A stretch of 58,914 nucleotides of DNA from NCBI GenBank assembly GCA_036676475.1, contig JAKFCU010000025.1, positions 1 through 58,914 of the forward strand, written 5' to 3'. Position 1 is the first letter of the stretch. The number at the start of each line of letters is the position of its first letter. The notes below the pieces were generated by a model. It searched no databases. It was not told the DNA's origin and was given only the letters and a program-made list of their open reading frames with translations. The DNA is from LC029 sp036676475 (GTDB taxonomy: Bacteria; Bacillota; Bacilli; Aneurinibacillales; RAOX-1). A program made the position numbers and the translations under genes. Shown here piece after piece: positions 1-7,469 of the stretch.

Positions 1-151
1 TGTTTTCTCCTCTCTGCTTTTATGTAAATAATTTTTACTGACCACTATGGGGTTAGTGATAAAAATGATCAGAGCATTTTCTTCCACTATTAAGACGCAC
101 AAACTAGCAATCTAGTTGCAGAAATCAAACTAAAATCTTTCTCTATCACCA

Positions 152-251
152 TAAGAAAGCTACTAGCGTAGCCATTTGCGTATAATACTTTTTGATAAGT
201 GTAAGAAAGCTACTCGCGTAGCTATATGCGTATAATACTTGACCTCTAAGT
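152..251 (+). repeat. ~50-bp dispersed repeat, two tandem units
   Basis: Two units, each opening with TAAGAAAGCTACT and containing GCGTATAATACTT and then a GATAAGT-like end (the second ends CTCTAAGT). They lie immediately downstream of the minus-strand toxin gene, next to its terminator. Each unit has a GCTAC/GTAGC mini-palindrome. They belong to the family found at ten other places in the window, always in this orientation. Confidence 0.9.
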
Positions 252-277
252 AAAATAAAAACCAACTTTAGTTGGTT
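251..277 (-). terminator. Rho-independent terminator of the RelBE-type operon
   Basis: Perfect hairpin AACCAACTTTAGTTGGTT. On the minus strand it is followed by TTTTATTTTA, right after the end of the relE-like gene. Confidence 0.8.
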
Positions 278-299
278 ATCTAATATAACTATCATTAAA

Positions 300-560
300 T
301 TAGTCTTTGTACACGCCACCTCGGATTGCAACTTTCAATACCAAAATAACTAACTCCCCTTCATCAATTCTAAAGATAATTCTCAGATCCCCTACTCGTT
401 TTCTAAATAGGTCTTCTTGTCCTTTTAATCTCTTTACATTCGTATCCCCAAAGGGACTTTCAGCTAATGACACCATAGCTTTTAATATCCTTTTCCTAGT
501 AGAAGAATCCAACCTGCTAATATATTTTTCTGCTTGTTTACCTACTATTAATTTATACAT
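300..560 (-). CDS. RelE/ParE-family toxin
   Basis: An 86-residue protein of the RelE/ParE superfamily, which in studied members is an mRNA-cleaving ribosome-dependent RNase or a gyrase poison. Family signs are the N-terminal YKLIVGKQAEKYISRL, the central GDTNVKRLKG, and the RKRVGDLRIIFRI strand with basic residues, then a short hydrophobic strand. I chose the ATG at 560 because TATGGAG lies nine bases upstream. The longer ATG at 575 has no good ribosome binding site. The start overlaps the end of the antitoxin gene, as is usual for co-translated toxin-antitoxin pairs. The toxin subtype cannot be fixed by eye. Confidence 0.85.
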   Translation of the reverse strand: MYKLIVGKQAEKYISRLDSSTRKRILKAMVSLAESPFGDTNVKRLKGQEDLFRKRVGDLRIIFRIDEGELVILVLKVAIRGGVYKD

Positions 561-780
561 CTTTTTCATCTCCATATTTTCGGAGCAATTCGTCTAGAGT
601 TACATATTCCCCTGCTGATATTCTTTCTTGTGCTTCATTAACTTCGTTTAATTCTTCCAAAGTTAATTCCTCTTCTTCTTCTTCATCATATATTCGTTTT
701 AGTAAATCAGCCACACTAGGTAATTTATGATTCGGAATACGATCAACAATTCGGTGAAGTTCTTCACGATCAAGCGCCAT
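553..780 (-). CDS. RelB-like antitoxin
   Basis: A 75-residue acidic protein whose gene lies directly upstream of, and overlaps, the RelE-like toxin. It starts MALDREELHRIVDRIP and has a run of seven acidic residues followed by alternating Leu/Glu, as expected for an antitoxin that wraps its toxin and is degraded easily. GGGAGG sits nine bases before the ATG. The DNA-binding N-terminus is not of an obvious Phd or RHH type, so autoregulation is inferred from the family. Function rests mainly on gene order. Confidence 0.8.
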   Translation of the reverse strand: MALDREELHRIVDRIPNHKLPSVADLLKRIYDEEEEEELTLEELNEVNEAQERISAGEYVTLDELLRKYGDEKDV

Positions 781-958
781 CTTTTATTACCTCCCTCCAG
801 CCATATTTTTTTATTATAACATACCGTCGGTTATATAATCGAATGTTTGTTCTTCATGTTTCATGGTTAATTATCCACACATACTTCAACTTAACAACCC
901 ACTATTTGTTATAACCACGAAGAGACTTCCGTTCTCCCCTTTTCCCTTGTGATTATAG
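781..958. other. Intergenic region upstream of the relBE-type pair
   Basis: AT-rich stretch with the toxin-antitoxin promoter presumably near its left end. It holds one half-site-like GTTCTT (848-853) but no palindrome, and no coding sequence that I can support. Confidence 0.4.
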
Positions 959-1108
959 TAAGAAAGCTACTGGCTTAAGCCTGATGCGTATAATACTTTC
1001 TGATAAGTGTAAGAAAACTACTGGCGTAGCCTGATGCGTATAATACTTTCTGATAAGTGTAAGAAAACTACTGGCGTAGCCTGATGCGTATAATACTTTC
1101 CGATAAGT
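959..1108 (+). repeat. ~50-bp dispersed repeat, three tandem units
   Basis: Three near-identical units in perfect tandem, each running TAAGAAA(G/A)CTACTGG to CTGATAAGTG. There is no spacer between units, so this is a variable-number tandem form of the element and not a CRISPR array. It lies just downstream of the orphan EAR-like RNA. Confidence 0.9.
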
Positions 1109-1119
1109 AAAATAAAAAC

Positions 1120-1224
1120 GGGCATCGAACCCATCCTCACATCACACCATTGACAATACAAGTCTAAGGGATTCTCCCCACGGCATAACCGAGTGCCTAC
1201 ATTGATAAAGGTTTAGTAGACATC
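1120..1224 (-). ncRNA. EAR-like (epsC motif) RNA, apparently orphan copy
   Basis: On the minus strand this 105-base stretch aligns without large gaps to the copy at 50983-51087, which lies between epsB- and epsC-type genes. Both carry a conserved GAGGCACTCGG-type block (here GTAGGCACTCGG), a GGTGTGATGTGAGGA-type block and a terminal GGGTT(C/T)GATGCCC. Known EAR RNAs promote processive antitermination in exopolysaccharide operons. This copy follows the wzz/kinase/phosphatase genes, but within the window it leads only into repeats and a toxin-antitoxin pair. Confidence 0.65.
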
Positions 1225-1268
1225 ACCTGTAACCTACCACATCAATCTGAAAATTCTTTCTTTCGACC

Positions 1269-2033
1269 TTAAAAGATCCCCAAAAACTTCTTTCTCAGCT
1301 TTTCTGGAGGCAGTACATAACAATCTTTGCCTTCTATGACTTTCTTTGCTGATTCTTGGTATAGTTCTACATACTCCATGCCAAACTTCTTCTCTATCAC
1401 CTGATGCGCTTCCTGTAATACAAACCCACGGCTGCCGGTATTATGGGCATCGGTTGCGATGAATTGAATCATATGATGCTTGATCATATCCAAGCTGATC
1501 TTCTGGATGTTCTTTCCGAATTTCCCGGATACACTAGCGGCTGTCAATTGAGCCATGGCTCCCTGTTTGATGATCCGATAGAGCAGGTTGAGGTTTTCTC
1601 TTATTTCCTTATTCCGCTCTGGATGTGGGATGATCGGAACATAACCTGCCAGCTGAATATCAAATATCATCTTTTCAAGATAGCGCGGAACATGATCATG
1701 CGGCAATTCTAAAAGAAGATGTCTATTCTTATGATCATACGTAATTAATTTCCCTTGCTTCAAATCTGCGACTAAGTCTCCATAGACTCGAATTTCCATT
1801 CCAGGAATAATTTCTAAAGGAATTTGGTTTTCTCCAAGTAGGTCTTTGGTCTCATTCATCCTTCTTTCTACCACTTCCGGAGGATTTACATAGGTTCCAT
1901 CCTGATGATGAGGAGTGGCCACAACGGTGGTGATCCCTTGCTCGACAGCCTGTCTTGCCATATCCAGCGTTTGCCCGGTATCCTTTGCTCCATCATCAAG
2001 CCCATATAAGATATGTGAATGAATATCGATCAT
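1269..2033 (-). CDS. PHP-type protein tyrosine phosphatase (CpsB/YwqE family)
   Basis: A 254-residue metal-dependent phosphatase of the PHP superfamily. Members dephosphorylate the bacterial tyrosine kinase and its sugar-nucleotide enzyme targets and so tune polysaccharide export. Metal-binding motifs are visible: DIHSHILYGLDDGAKD at the N-terminus, ATPHH, IPHPERN and ATDAHN near the C-terminus. AGGAGG lies six bases before the ATG at 2033; a second ATG three bases upstream is too close to it. The gene follows the wzz and kinase genes on the same strand, after one ~50-bp repeat and a terminator-like hairpin. Confidence 0.92.
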   Translation of the reverse strand: MIDIHSHILYGLDDGAKDTGQTLDMARQAVEQGITTVVATPHHQDGTYVNPPEVVERRMNETKDLLGENQIPLEIIPGMEIRVYGDLVADLKQGKLITYDHKNRHLLLELPHDHVPRYLEKMIFDIQLAGYVPIIPHPERNKEIRENLNLLYRIIKQGAMAQLTAASVSGKFGKNIQKISLDMIKHHMIQFIATDAHNTGSRGFVLQEAHQVIEKKFGMEYVELYQESAKKVIEGKDCYVLPPEKLRKKFLGIF

Positions 2034-2137
2034 CATGATCCTCCTAGAACTTTTATCCCATTATCATTTTACGCCACGACAACTAGAGTTTCAATCTCTT
2101 TTTTACTAATTTTCCATAAACTAGGAGTTGGAAATAT

Positions 2138-2187
2138 TAAGAAAGCTACTCGCGTAGCTATAAGCGTATAATACTTTCCGATAAATA
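2138..2187 (+). repeat. ~50-bp dispersed repeat, one unit
   Basis: Single unit opening TAAGAAAGCTACTCGCGTAG and ending GATAAATA. It sits between the kinase terminator and the phosphatase gene, which are both on the opposite strand. Confidence 0.9.
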
Positions 2188-2220
2188 AAACAAAGTAGAT
2201 GTTACCATCTACTTTGTTTT
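2187..2220 (-). terminator. Terminator after the tyrosine kinase gene
   Basis: A long stem formed by AACAAAGTAGATG and CATCTACTTTGTT around a four-base loop, flanked by A and T runs. The kinase stop codon TAG lies inside the left arm of the hairpin. Confidence 0.8.
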
Positions 2221-2910
2221 ATTTCCATAATAATAGTAGTATTGGCCATCGCCCTTCATCTGTTTGTTGTTTAACACAACGCCTAAGATGTTGGCTTTTA
2301 CGTTTTCTAGCTGTTGTTTGGCTTTAAGGGCAATATCTTTATTGGTTAAGCCAGAGTTCACGACAAGCAGTACCCCATCCAGCTTGGAGGCCAAAATTTG
2401 GGCGTCAGTAACCGCGATGACTGGAGGGGTATCAAACAGCACCTGATCGTACTTCAAAGATACTTCTTCAATAAACTTTGTCATCGCTTTAGAATTGAGA
2501 AGCTCTGCTGGGTTCGGCGGGATCGGTCCGGATGTCATAATATCCAGATTGGCAATTTCTGTTTTTTGGACGGTTTGCTCTAATCCATCCTTTCCGGCTA
2601 AATACGTCGTCAACCCTTTACGGTTTTGCAATTCAAAGGTATGGTGTACCGTCGGCTTGCGCAAATCTGCATCAATAAGCAAGGTTTTCTTATCCGATTG
2701 TGCCAACACGACTGCCAAATTGGCAATGGTGGTAGACTTCCCTTCGCCAGGACCTGTGCTCGTCACCATAATACTCTTCAACTCGCGATCGATGCTGGCA
2801 AATTGAATATTGGTTCGCAAGGTTCGATAGGCTTCTGTAATCGGCGATTTCGGACTCGCCGCTGAAATTAAATTACGTTGCACAGGTTTCAACTCTTTTT
2901 TAAGCTTCAA
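2209..2910 (-). CDS. Bacterial tyrosine kinase, CpsD/CapB (YwqD) family
   Basis: About 233 residues. It is the cytosolic ATPase half of a Wzz-type polysaccharide co-polymerase and autophosphorylates a C-terminal tyrosine cluster. Visible are Walker A GPGEGKSTT, Walker A' LLIDADLRKP and Walker B VLFDTPPV, and the tail contains five consecutive tyrosines (GDGQYYYYYGNKTK). I chose the TTG at 2910 because GGGGGTG lies six bases upstream; the GTG at 2919 abuts that site. The start overlaps the end of the wzz gene by 11 bases, implying translational coupling. Compare the second kinase at 51179, which lacks the tyrosine tail. Confidence 0.93.
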   Translation of the reverse strand: MKLKKELKPVQRNLISAASPKSPITEAYRTLRTNIQFASIDRELKSIMVTSTGPGEGKSTTIANLAVVLAQSDKKTLLIDADLRKPTVHHTFELQNRKGLTTYLAGKDGLEQTVQKTEIANLDIMTSGPIPPNPAELLNSKAMTKFIEEVSLKYDQVLFDTPPVIAVTDAQILASKLDGVLLVVNSGLTNKDIALKAKQQLENVKANILGVVLNNKQMKGDGQYYYYYGNKTK

Positions 2911-3646
2911 CGCGCTCACCCCCTACTGAAGTCCCTACGTTCTCTTTTTGATTTCCTTTATCTTGATCATCCATGGTTGCAATGGTAGCTAGAACAGAAA
3001 GGCCCAGGATATTTTCCACATCTTGTTCGGTCTTGATGGTGTTATCCAGATATTCTAGTAAAAAGACGATTCCAATTGAAGTCATTAACCCTACAACAAA
3101 AGCGATCACCATATTCAGAAGCGGCTTTGGCTTAACAGGGGAATCATTTTCTTGGGACTTGGCTTGCGCCAGGATTTGCACGTTATCCACGCTCATAATT
3201 CCTTGAATTTCCTTTTGGAAGGTGTTTGCAATTCCATTGGCGATTTCAACTGCCATGTTCGGATCTGCATCATTCACGGTAATCGACATAACTTGGGAAT
3301 TTTGAACAGGGCTTACTTTAATCTTCTCTCTTAACTTTGCTGCTGTTATGTCCCAATGATGCTCTTCAATAGCTTTATCGAGGATTCTCGGACTATTAAT
3401 GATCACGCTGTAGGTTTCTACTAATTTCAAGCTGGTTTGAATATCATTATAGCTAGGCACTAAGATTTCATTTTTGCTTTCACTCTTGTTGACTAAGAGT
3501 TGGGTTGATGCTTCGTATATGGGGGTGATGACAAAGAAACTTACGATCCCACTGGTTAGGGTTGCCACTAAGGTGACGGCAACGATAATCCAGATCCTCT
3601 TCATCAGGATTTCAAAATACTGTCTTAATTCAATCGTTTCTTCCAT
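2900..3646 (-). CDS. Wzz/CpsC-type chain-length regulator, transmembrane activator (YwqC-like)
   Basis: A 248-residue membrane protein of the polysaccharide co-polymerase family. It opens with MEETIELRQYFEILMKRIW and has a first membrane helix near residues 17-37 and a second near 180-202. The extracytoplasmic part between them sets chain length, and the short C-terminal tail activates the tyrosine kinase encoded next. AAGGAG stands seven bases before the ATG. It is the first gene of a three-gene minus-strand unit (wzz, kinase, phosphatase), divergent from the flippase gene. I see no SinR-type palindrome before this unit, unlike the larger eps operon. Confidence 0.92.
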   Translation of the reverse strand: MEETIELRQYFEILMKRIWIIVAVTLVATLTSGIVSFFVITPIYEASTQLLVNKSESKNEILVPSYNDIQTSLKLVETYSVIINSPRILDKAIEEHHWDITAAKLREKIKVSPVQNSQVMSITVNDADPNMAVEIANGIANTFQKEIQGIMSVDNVQILAQAKSQENDSPVKPKPLLNMVIAFVVGLMTSIGIVFLLEYLDNTIKTEQDVENILGLSVLATIATMDDQDKGNQKENVGTSVGGERVEA

Positions 3647-4005
3647 GCTGCACTCCTTGAATATGTATTTTCTGTTTCGACCATTCTCCGTTATTTCTTG
3701 CGTTTACATTATACGATATAAATCTACAATTCACTATACTTGCTAGCAAATTTTTTCAAGATTTTACATTCCTGTCAACCCTGATCCATCTATTTTTCTA
3801 CCCTGATTATATCGAGAATCGGATGTTTTCTCATTAACTAAATCTTATATGTTTTGGTTTTATTTACCGGTGCGAATTCTGTTGAAAGGCGAAGAATTTT
3901 GTCTGAATCATTTCTTATATCTTTTTTTCTACACTACCATTAGAATGAATTTGATTGGTTAGAATGAAACCAAGAACACTCTTTTTCAAGATCGAGGAAT
4001 ATAGG
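3647..4005. other. Divergent promoter region of the wzz and flippase genes
   Basis: About 360 bases between the minus-strand wzz and the plus-strand flippase genes. AT-rich, presumably with both promoters. I see no operator palindrome, repeat unit or supported small gene. Confidence 0.4.
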
Positions 4006-5607
4006 ATGATAAAAAATGCACTGATTAAAGGAACCATTATTCTTACCATTGCCTCACTCATTACACGAGTACTAGGCATTGCTCAACGCATTCCCCTGCA
4101 GCGGATTTTAGGTGACGGAGGGATGGCCACCTACGGTATCGCCTATAACATTTATGGCATTTTGTTGATTCTGGCTACGGTTGGCATTCCTTCCGCCCTA
4201 AGCAAGCAGATTGCCGAGTATCATGCGACAAATCAATTCGCTCGAGCCGATGAGCTCTTTCGGGCAGCCCGTGATTTTGCCCTGGTGGCTGGATTGATCT
4301 CGGCTGTTGTTCTTTATGTGTTTGCCCCGTATTATGCGGTCTATATCAGTCATGATCCCGAAGCCATTCTATCGATAAGAGCCATTGCTCCCGCCCTGCT
4401 GCTCTTTCCCCTGATCTCCATGATGAGAGGGTATTTTCAAGGGAGCCAGCAGATGATGCCGACGGGATTATCCCAAGTTTCCGAACAAATCCTTCGTGTA
4501 GGCATGGCCGTGCTTCTGCCCATCCTGCTGTTGCAATCCGGGTATTCCCATGAAGTAGCGGTAGCTGGAGCCTCTTTTGGCGCCGTTGCCGGAAGCTTTG
4601 GGGCCTTGGCTATTATGCTGTATTATTTTTATCGGGAGAAAAAACGGTCCTCTCGACCTGTCGTCCATACGGGCAGCCCTTCGAGAAAAGAAATCTATGG
4701 TCAATTACTCAAGACCTCGATTCCCATTAGTCTCGCTTCTACGGCCATCCCTTTGATCTATTTTATTGATTCCTCATCGGTGATCGCTCTGTTAAAAGGA
4801 GAGATCGGCTACGAAGCAGCGAAAAATATGCTGGGGATTTTAACAGGAAGAGCGCAATCTCTTGCCGCCATTCCTCCTATTTTAACGATTGCGCTGAGCT
4901 CTGCTGTTCTTCCTGCTATCGCTTCTTCCTACTTTAAAGGGGATGTAGCGGGGGTAAAACGAACCTCTTCTCTTGCTTTGCGTCTGACCCTATTGATCGG
5001 GACACCTTTTTCCTTTTATTTATCGGCCTCCGCGGTGGCTATCAATGGATTTCTATTTGGCAATACGGATGGATCCTGGGTGATCTCTGCCTTATGTGTC
5101 GGGAGCATTTTTCAAATGCTTATGATGACCTCCATGGCCATTTTGCAAGGGTTGGGTAAGATGGTTCAGACGATGGGCTTTGTGTTTATCGGAATTTTGG
5201 TCAAAGCAGGGCTGAATCTGCTATTCACTCCGTTTCTCGGGATTTACGGCATCATTCTCGCCACGACCTGCGGTTTTATCACGATCTGGTTGTTGAATCA
5301 GGTTCTGATCAACAAAGTCGCTCCATTATCCTTAATGGGATCTCGCTGGAAAGGGTTCTTGTTTTCTTCCGGCTTGATGTTCATTGTCTGTATCACCCTG
5401 GCTTTAGGGTTAATTGAACTCTTCCCAGCTGAATGGCCGTTATGGGTTACTTACGGTATGACCTGTGTTTTAACGGCTCTGATCTCCTTTCCGGTCTATT
5501 TCGGATGTCTAACATGGTCACAGGGGATTACAGCGGAAGACTTGCGTTATTTGCCGGAGAGGGTGCAAAGGTTGTTGAGGGTGGGGAAAGGGAGAAGAAC
5601 AGAATGA
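4006..5607 (+). CDS. MOP-superfamily polysaccharide/lipid flippase (YtgP/SpoVB-like)
   Basis: A 533-residue polytopic membrane protein with about 14 hydrophobic segments. It starts MIKNALIKGTIILTIASLIT and has the family-typical RVLGIAQRIPL and GDGGMATYGIAYNIYG near the N-terminus. Bacillus relatives (YtgP, SpoVB) move lipid-linked cell-wall or spore-cortex precursors across the membrane. I chose the ATG at 4006 because GAGGA lies upstream at usable spacing; the longer reading from 3955 has no site. It is monocistronic and divergent from wzz. The substrate is not evident: peptidoglycan lipid II and a polysaccharide unit are both possible. Confidence 0.9.
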   Translation: MIKNALIKGTIILTIASLITRVLGIAQRIPLQRILGDGGMATYGIAYNIYGILLILATVGIPSALSKQIAEYHATNQFARADELFRAARDFALVAGLISAVVLYVFAPYYAVYISHDPEAILSIRAIAPALLLFPLISMMRGYFQGSQQMMPTGLSQVSEQILRVGMAVLLPILLLQSGYSHEVAVAGASFGAVAGSFGALAIMLYYFYREKKRSSRPVVHTGSPSRKEIYGQLLKTSIPISLASTAIPLIYFIDSSSVIALLKGEIGYEAAKNMLGILTGRAQSLAAIPPILTIALSSAVLPAIASSYFKGDVAGVKRTSSLALRLTLLIGTPFSFYLSASAVAINGFLFGNTDGSWVISALCVGSIFQMLMMTSMAILQGLGKMVQTMGFVFIGILVKAGLNLLFTPFLGIYGIILATTCGFITIWLLNQVLINKVAPLSLMGSRWKGFLFSSGLMFIVCITLALGLIELFPAEWPLWVTYGMTCVLTALISFPVYFGCLTWSQGITAEDLRYLPERVQRLLRVGKGRRTE

Positions 5608-5749
5608 TGGGGAGATTTACTCTAAAATAAATAAAGAGGCTAACCCAAGCTAAGGAGTCAGACACTCAGCAGGCAGCCTCCTTATCGGAGGAAAGTCTGA
5701 CCCTTTGGGTTTGTCAGGAAAGAACAGAATGATGGGGCAAATTACTCTT
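5594..5749 (+). repeat. Direct repeat flanking a ~90-base structured insert
   Basis: AAGAACAGAATGATGGGG occurs at 5594 and again at about 5721, each followed by ATTACTCT a few bases later. The first copy contains the last codons of the flippase gene. Between them lies a nested fold: AACCCAAG with CTTTGGGTT, GTCAGAC with GTCTGAC, and CCTCC with GGAGG. It looks like a small insertion or a tandem duplication that captured the 3' end of the gene. Confidence 0.6.
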
Positions 5750-5847
5750 AAGGGTTTAACCATGCATCTCACTTATTGCGTAGCAGAGTAGATGCAGGGG
5801 CGTCTCATGATTATTAAAGGAATAGCGTTCAAATTCCCGAACCATAA

Positions 5848-5878
5848 CATCTGATGCGTTTAATACTTTTTAATAACA
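5848..5878 (+). repeat. Decayed copy of the ~50-bp dispersed repeat
   Basis: Only the right half is recognisable (CTGATGCGTTTAATACTTTT followed by TAATAAC). It is in the same orientation as the other units, before a terminator at the 3' end of a minus-strand gene. Confidence 0.55.
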
Positions 5879-5884
5879 AAAATA

Positions 5885-5908
5885 AAAAACCAACTAAAGT
5901 TGGTTCAA
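5885..5908 (-). terminator. Terminator of the 5.9-7.2 kb minus-strand unit
   Basis: Hairpin AACCAACTAAAGTTGGTT followed on the minus strand by TTTTTTATTTT, just after the end of the Rpn fragment. It is nearly the same hairpin as at 251-277. Confidence 0.8.
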
Positions 5909-5930
5909 AAATAATGAGATGTACCTCTTT

Positions 5931-6356
5931 CTAATTGAGCCATTTTTTTACTTCATCGATATTCTGAATATCAAATAGTACATCCTCCATTTTTTCTAAA
6001 CGGTCATACGAGGTTTTTTCAATCGCTTCCTCAATTTCCTTCGGGATACTTCCAAACCTTTTTTGTAATAAACGAACAAGTAAAGATTTTTTACCTTCTT
6101 CTATTCCTTGTTCTCTTCCTTTTTCTATCCCTTTTCGCTCCCAATAAGGAATCATTTCCATGATTTTCACATCCTCCTGCAATTTAGATCGTCTTAGGAT
6201 TTCCAGAACTTCTTCTTCTTCCTGCTCATCCAACTCTAAATAGTAATCAAAAAAGGATAAAATCAGACTTTCTTTTGCTGAATCCACTTGTAACCGCAAC
6301 ATCATTCGAAGAAATTCAATTTTGACTTGAACCTTCTCCTTTTTATTATAGGCCAT
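5931..6356 (-). pseudogene. C-terminal fragment of an Rpn/PD-(D/E)XK-type nuclease family protein
   Basis: The ~140 residues from MAYNKKEKVQVKIEFLRMML onward resemble the C-terminal half of Rpn (recombination-promoting nuclease/putative transposase) proteins. The signs are an acidic ELDEQEEEE stretch, then GIEKGREQGIEEGKKSLLVR and a helical C-terminus around KRFGSIPKEIEEAIE. The N-terminal catalytic domain is absent. Upstream, the reading frame runs into the end of a truncated CopG-type antitoxin gene in another frame, so a deletion appears to have joined two genes. Probably non-functional as a nuclease, although an internal start could still give a short protein. Confidence 0.65.
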
Positions 6357-6540
6357 ATTGATCCATACGAATCGAAATTGTTTTTGATCGTTTAGTAGGA
6401 AGTAGGTCGTCATCCTCCTCTTCGTCATCCGTTACTTCCATTAAAAATTCTTCCGTACATTCATGAGTATCCCAAAATTCAGCTTCTTCTTGATCAGTTA
6501 AATGTTTCGGAACTTGCCTTATATCTGTTACCTTCTTCAA
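6346..6540 (-). pseudogene. Truncated CopG-family antitoxin
   Basis: Opens MKKVTDIRQVPKHLTDQEEA with the family-typical EFWDTHECTEEF and ends RSKTISIRMDQYGL. In intact CopG-type antitoxins, the segment KTISIRMD begins the DNA-binding ribbon-helix-helix and is followed by two helices. Here it stops right after the ribbon, giving 64 residues instead of roughly 80-90. The junction lies inside the overlap with the Rpn fragment. The TTG start has GAAGGAGG seven bases upstream and sits three bases after the toxin gene. DNA binding is probably lost. Confidence 0.65.
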
Positions 6541-6543
6541 AGG

Positions 6544-6846
6544 TTATTCCTCCTTCATTTCCCTCCACACTCTCTTAGCCTCTTCATAGAATCGTTCATG
6601 TGGTCCAAGTAGAATAATATATATGATCTCTCTATCCTCTATTACAAAATAAAGTATACAATGAGTCCCATCAATATAAGAAACATGTACACCATACGTT
6701 CCTTCAAGATCCCCCAGCTTTTTATCACCAGAATACGGAGATTCACAAATTTCTTCAATCCGATCTAAGTACTTCCTTATTAATTTTTTATCCTTCATTT
6801 TTTTCATTACTTTTTTCGATCTAGAAGAAAGTTCGAAATCAAACAT
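6544..6846 (-). CDS. RelE/ParE-superfamily toxin (YafQ-like)
   Basis: A 100-residue protein with the fold signature of mRNA interferase-type toxins: FELSSRSKKVMKKMKDKK, then DRIEEICESPYSGDKKLGDLEG, then VSYIDGTHCILYFVI and IIYIILLGPHERFYEEA. The ATG at 6846 is preceded by AGGAGGGG at five bases; the upstream ATG at 6861 lies inside that site. It is encoded between an AbrB/MazE-type protein gene, one base upstream, and a truncated CopG-type antitoxin gene, three bases downstream. Which of the two is the true antitoxin is open; the intact upstream one is more likely. Confidence 0.82.
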   Translation of the reverse strand: MFDFELSSRSKKVMKKMKDKKLIRKYLDRIEEICESPYSGDKKLGDLEGTYGVHVSYIDGTHCILYFVIEDREIIYIILLGPHERFYEEAKRVWREMKEE

Positions 6847-6847
6847 C

Positions 6848-7198
6848 TTACCCCTCCTCATCGAAAAGGGACTTCATGAAATCACGTCCTGTTGGTTTTC
6901 CTATACTTTTTAATTCCTCATATGCTTCACGAATTATTTCTTCGGTGGCTAAGCTAAGCTCTTTCAGTCTTTCTTTCATTTTTTGGTTCAACTCATCCCC
7001 TGAATAGCCTTCTTTAAGAAGTTCATTCCTCACTAATTCTGTAAAATCCAGTGGATCTCTTACATTGAGGGGCTCAACAATTAATTTCCCATCATTGACA
7101 ACAAGTTTGATATGAGTATTAAATCCTAATGCATCAAAAAACTCTCTTGGGATTGTGATCTGGCGGTCATTAATTTTAATTATTCGCTCTGTATTCAT
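6848..7198 (-). CDS. AbrB/MazE-type swapped-hairpin protein, probable antitoxin
   Basis: About 116 residues. The N-terminal 50 carry a SpoVT-AbrB-type pattern (IIKINDRQITIPREFFDALGF, then KLVVNDGKLIVEPL), which binds DNA as a dimer. The rest is charged and helical (NELLKEGYSGDELNQKMKER) and could bind a toxin. The ATG at 7198 is preceded by AAAGGGGTGG; the GTG at 7207 overlaps that site. A TATAAT lies at 7223-7228 on the minus strand. As first gene before a RelE-like toxin gene it is the likely antitoxin and autoregulator. Confidence 0.78.
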   Translation of the reverse strand: MNTERIIKINDRQITIPREFFDALGFNTHIKLVVNDGKLIVEPLNVRDPLDFTELVRNELLKEGYSGDELNQKMKERLKELSLATEEIIREAYEELKSIGKPTGRDFMKSLFDEEG

Positions 7199-7278
7199 GA
7201 ATACCACCCCTTTTTTATTACCATTATACCCATTTATTCCCGAATACGTTAATTATAGCATACATTGTGTATAACCTA

Positions 7279-7306
7279 AAAAAAGACGTCCCGATATGGA
7301 ACGCCT
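7279..7306 (-). terminator. Probable terminator of the DUF1906 gene
   Basis: On the minus strand GGCGTTCC and GGGACGTC form an eight-pair stem (with wobbles), followed by TTTTTTT. It lies about 160 bases after the stop codon. Confidence 0.6.
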
Positions 7307-7469
7307 TCAATAACTCTCAAGCCGAAACTAAGGAAGTTGTATTTATTATAAGCGATTTCAACCAAATCATATAAGTGTAAGATGACAGCATTTAGTGCCT
7401 GTTAAGACCTTTTCGGCGTAAGCCAGAAGAGGATTGTGCCTATTGGTGCACCTATTGAATTTTATCGAA

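Noticed and set aside
959..1108. Tandem repeats that might be a CRISPR array
   Set aside because: The units abut without unique spacers, occur singly elsewhere, and no cas genes are seen.
4468..4704. Minus-strand frame within the flippase gene
   Set aside because: Shadow frame with no start context and unnatural composition.
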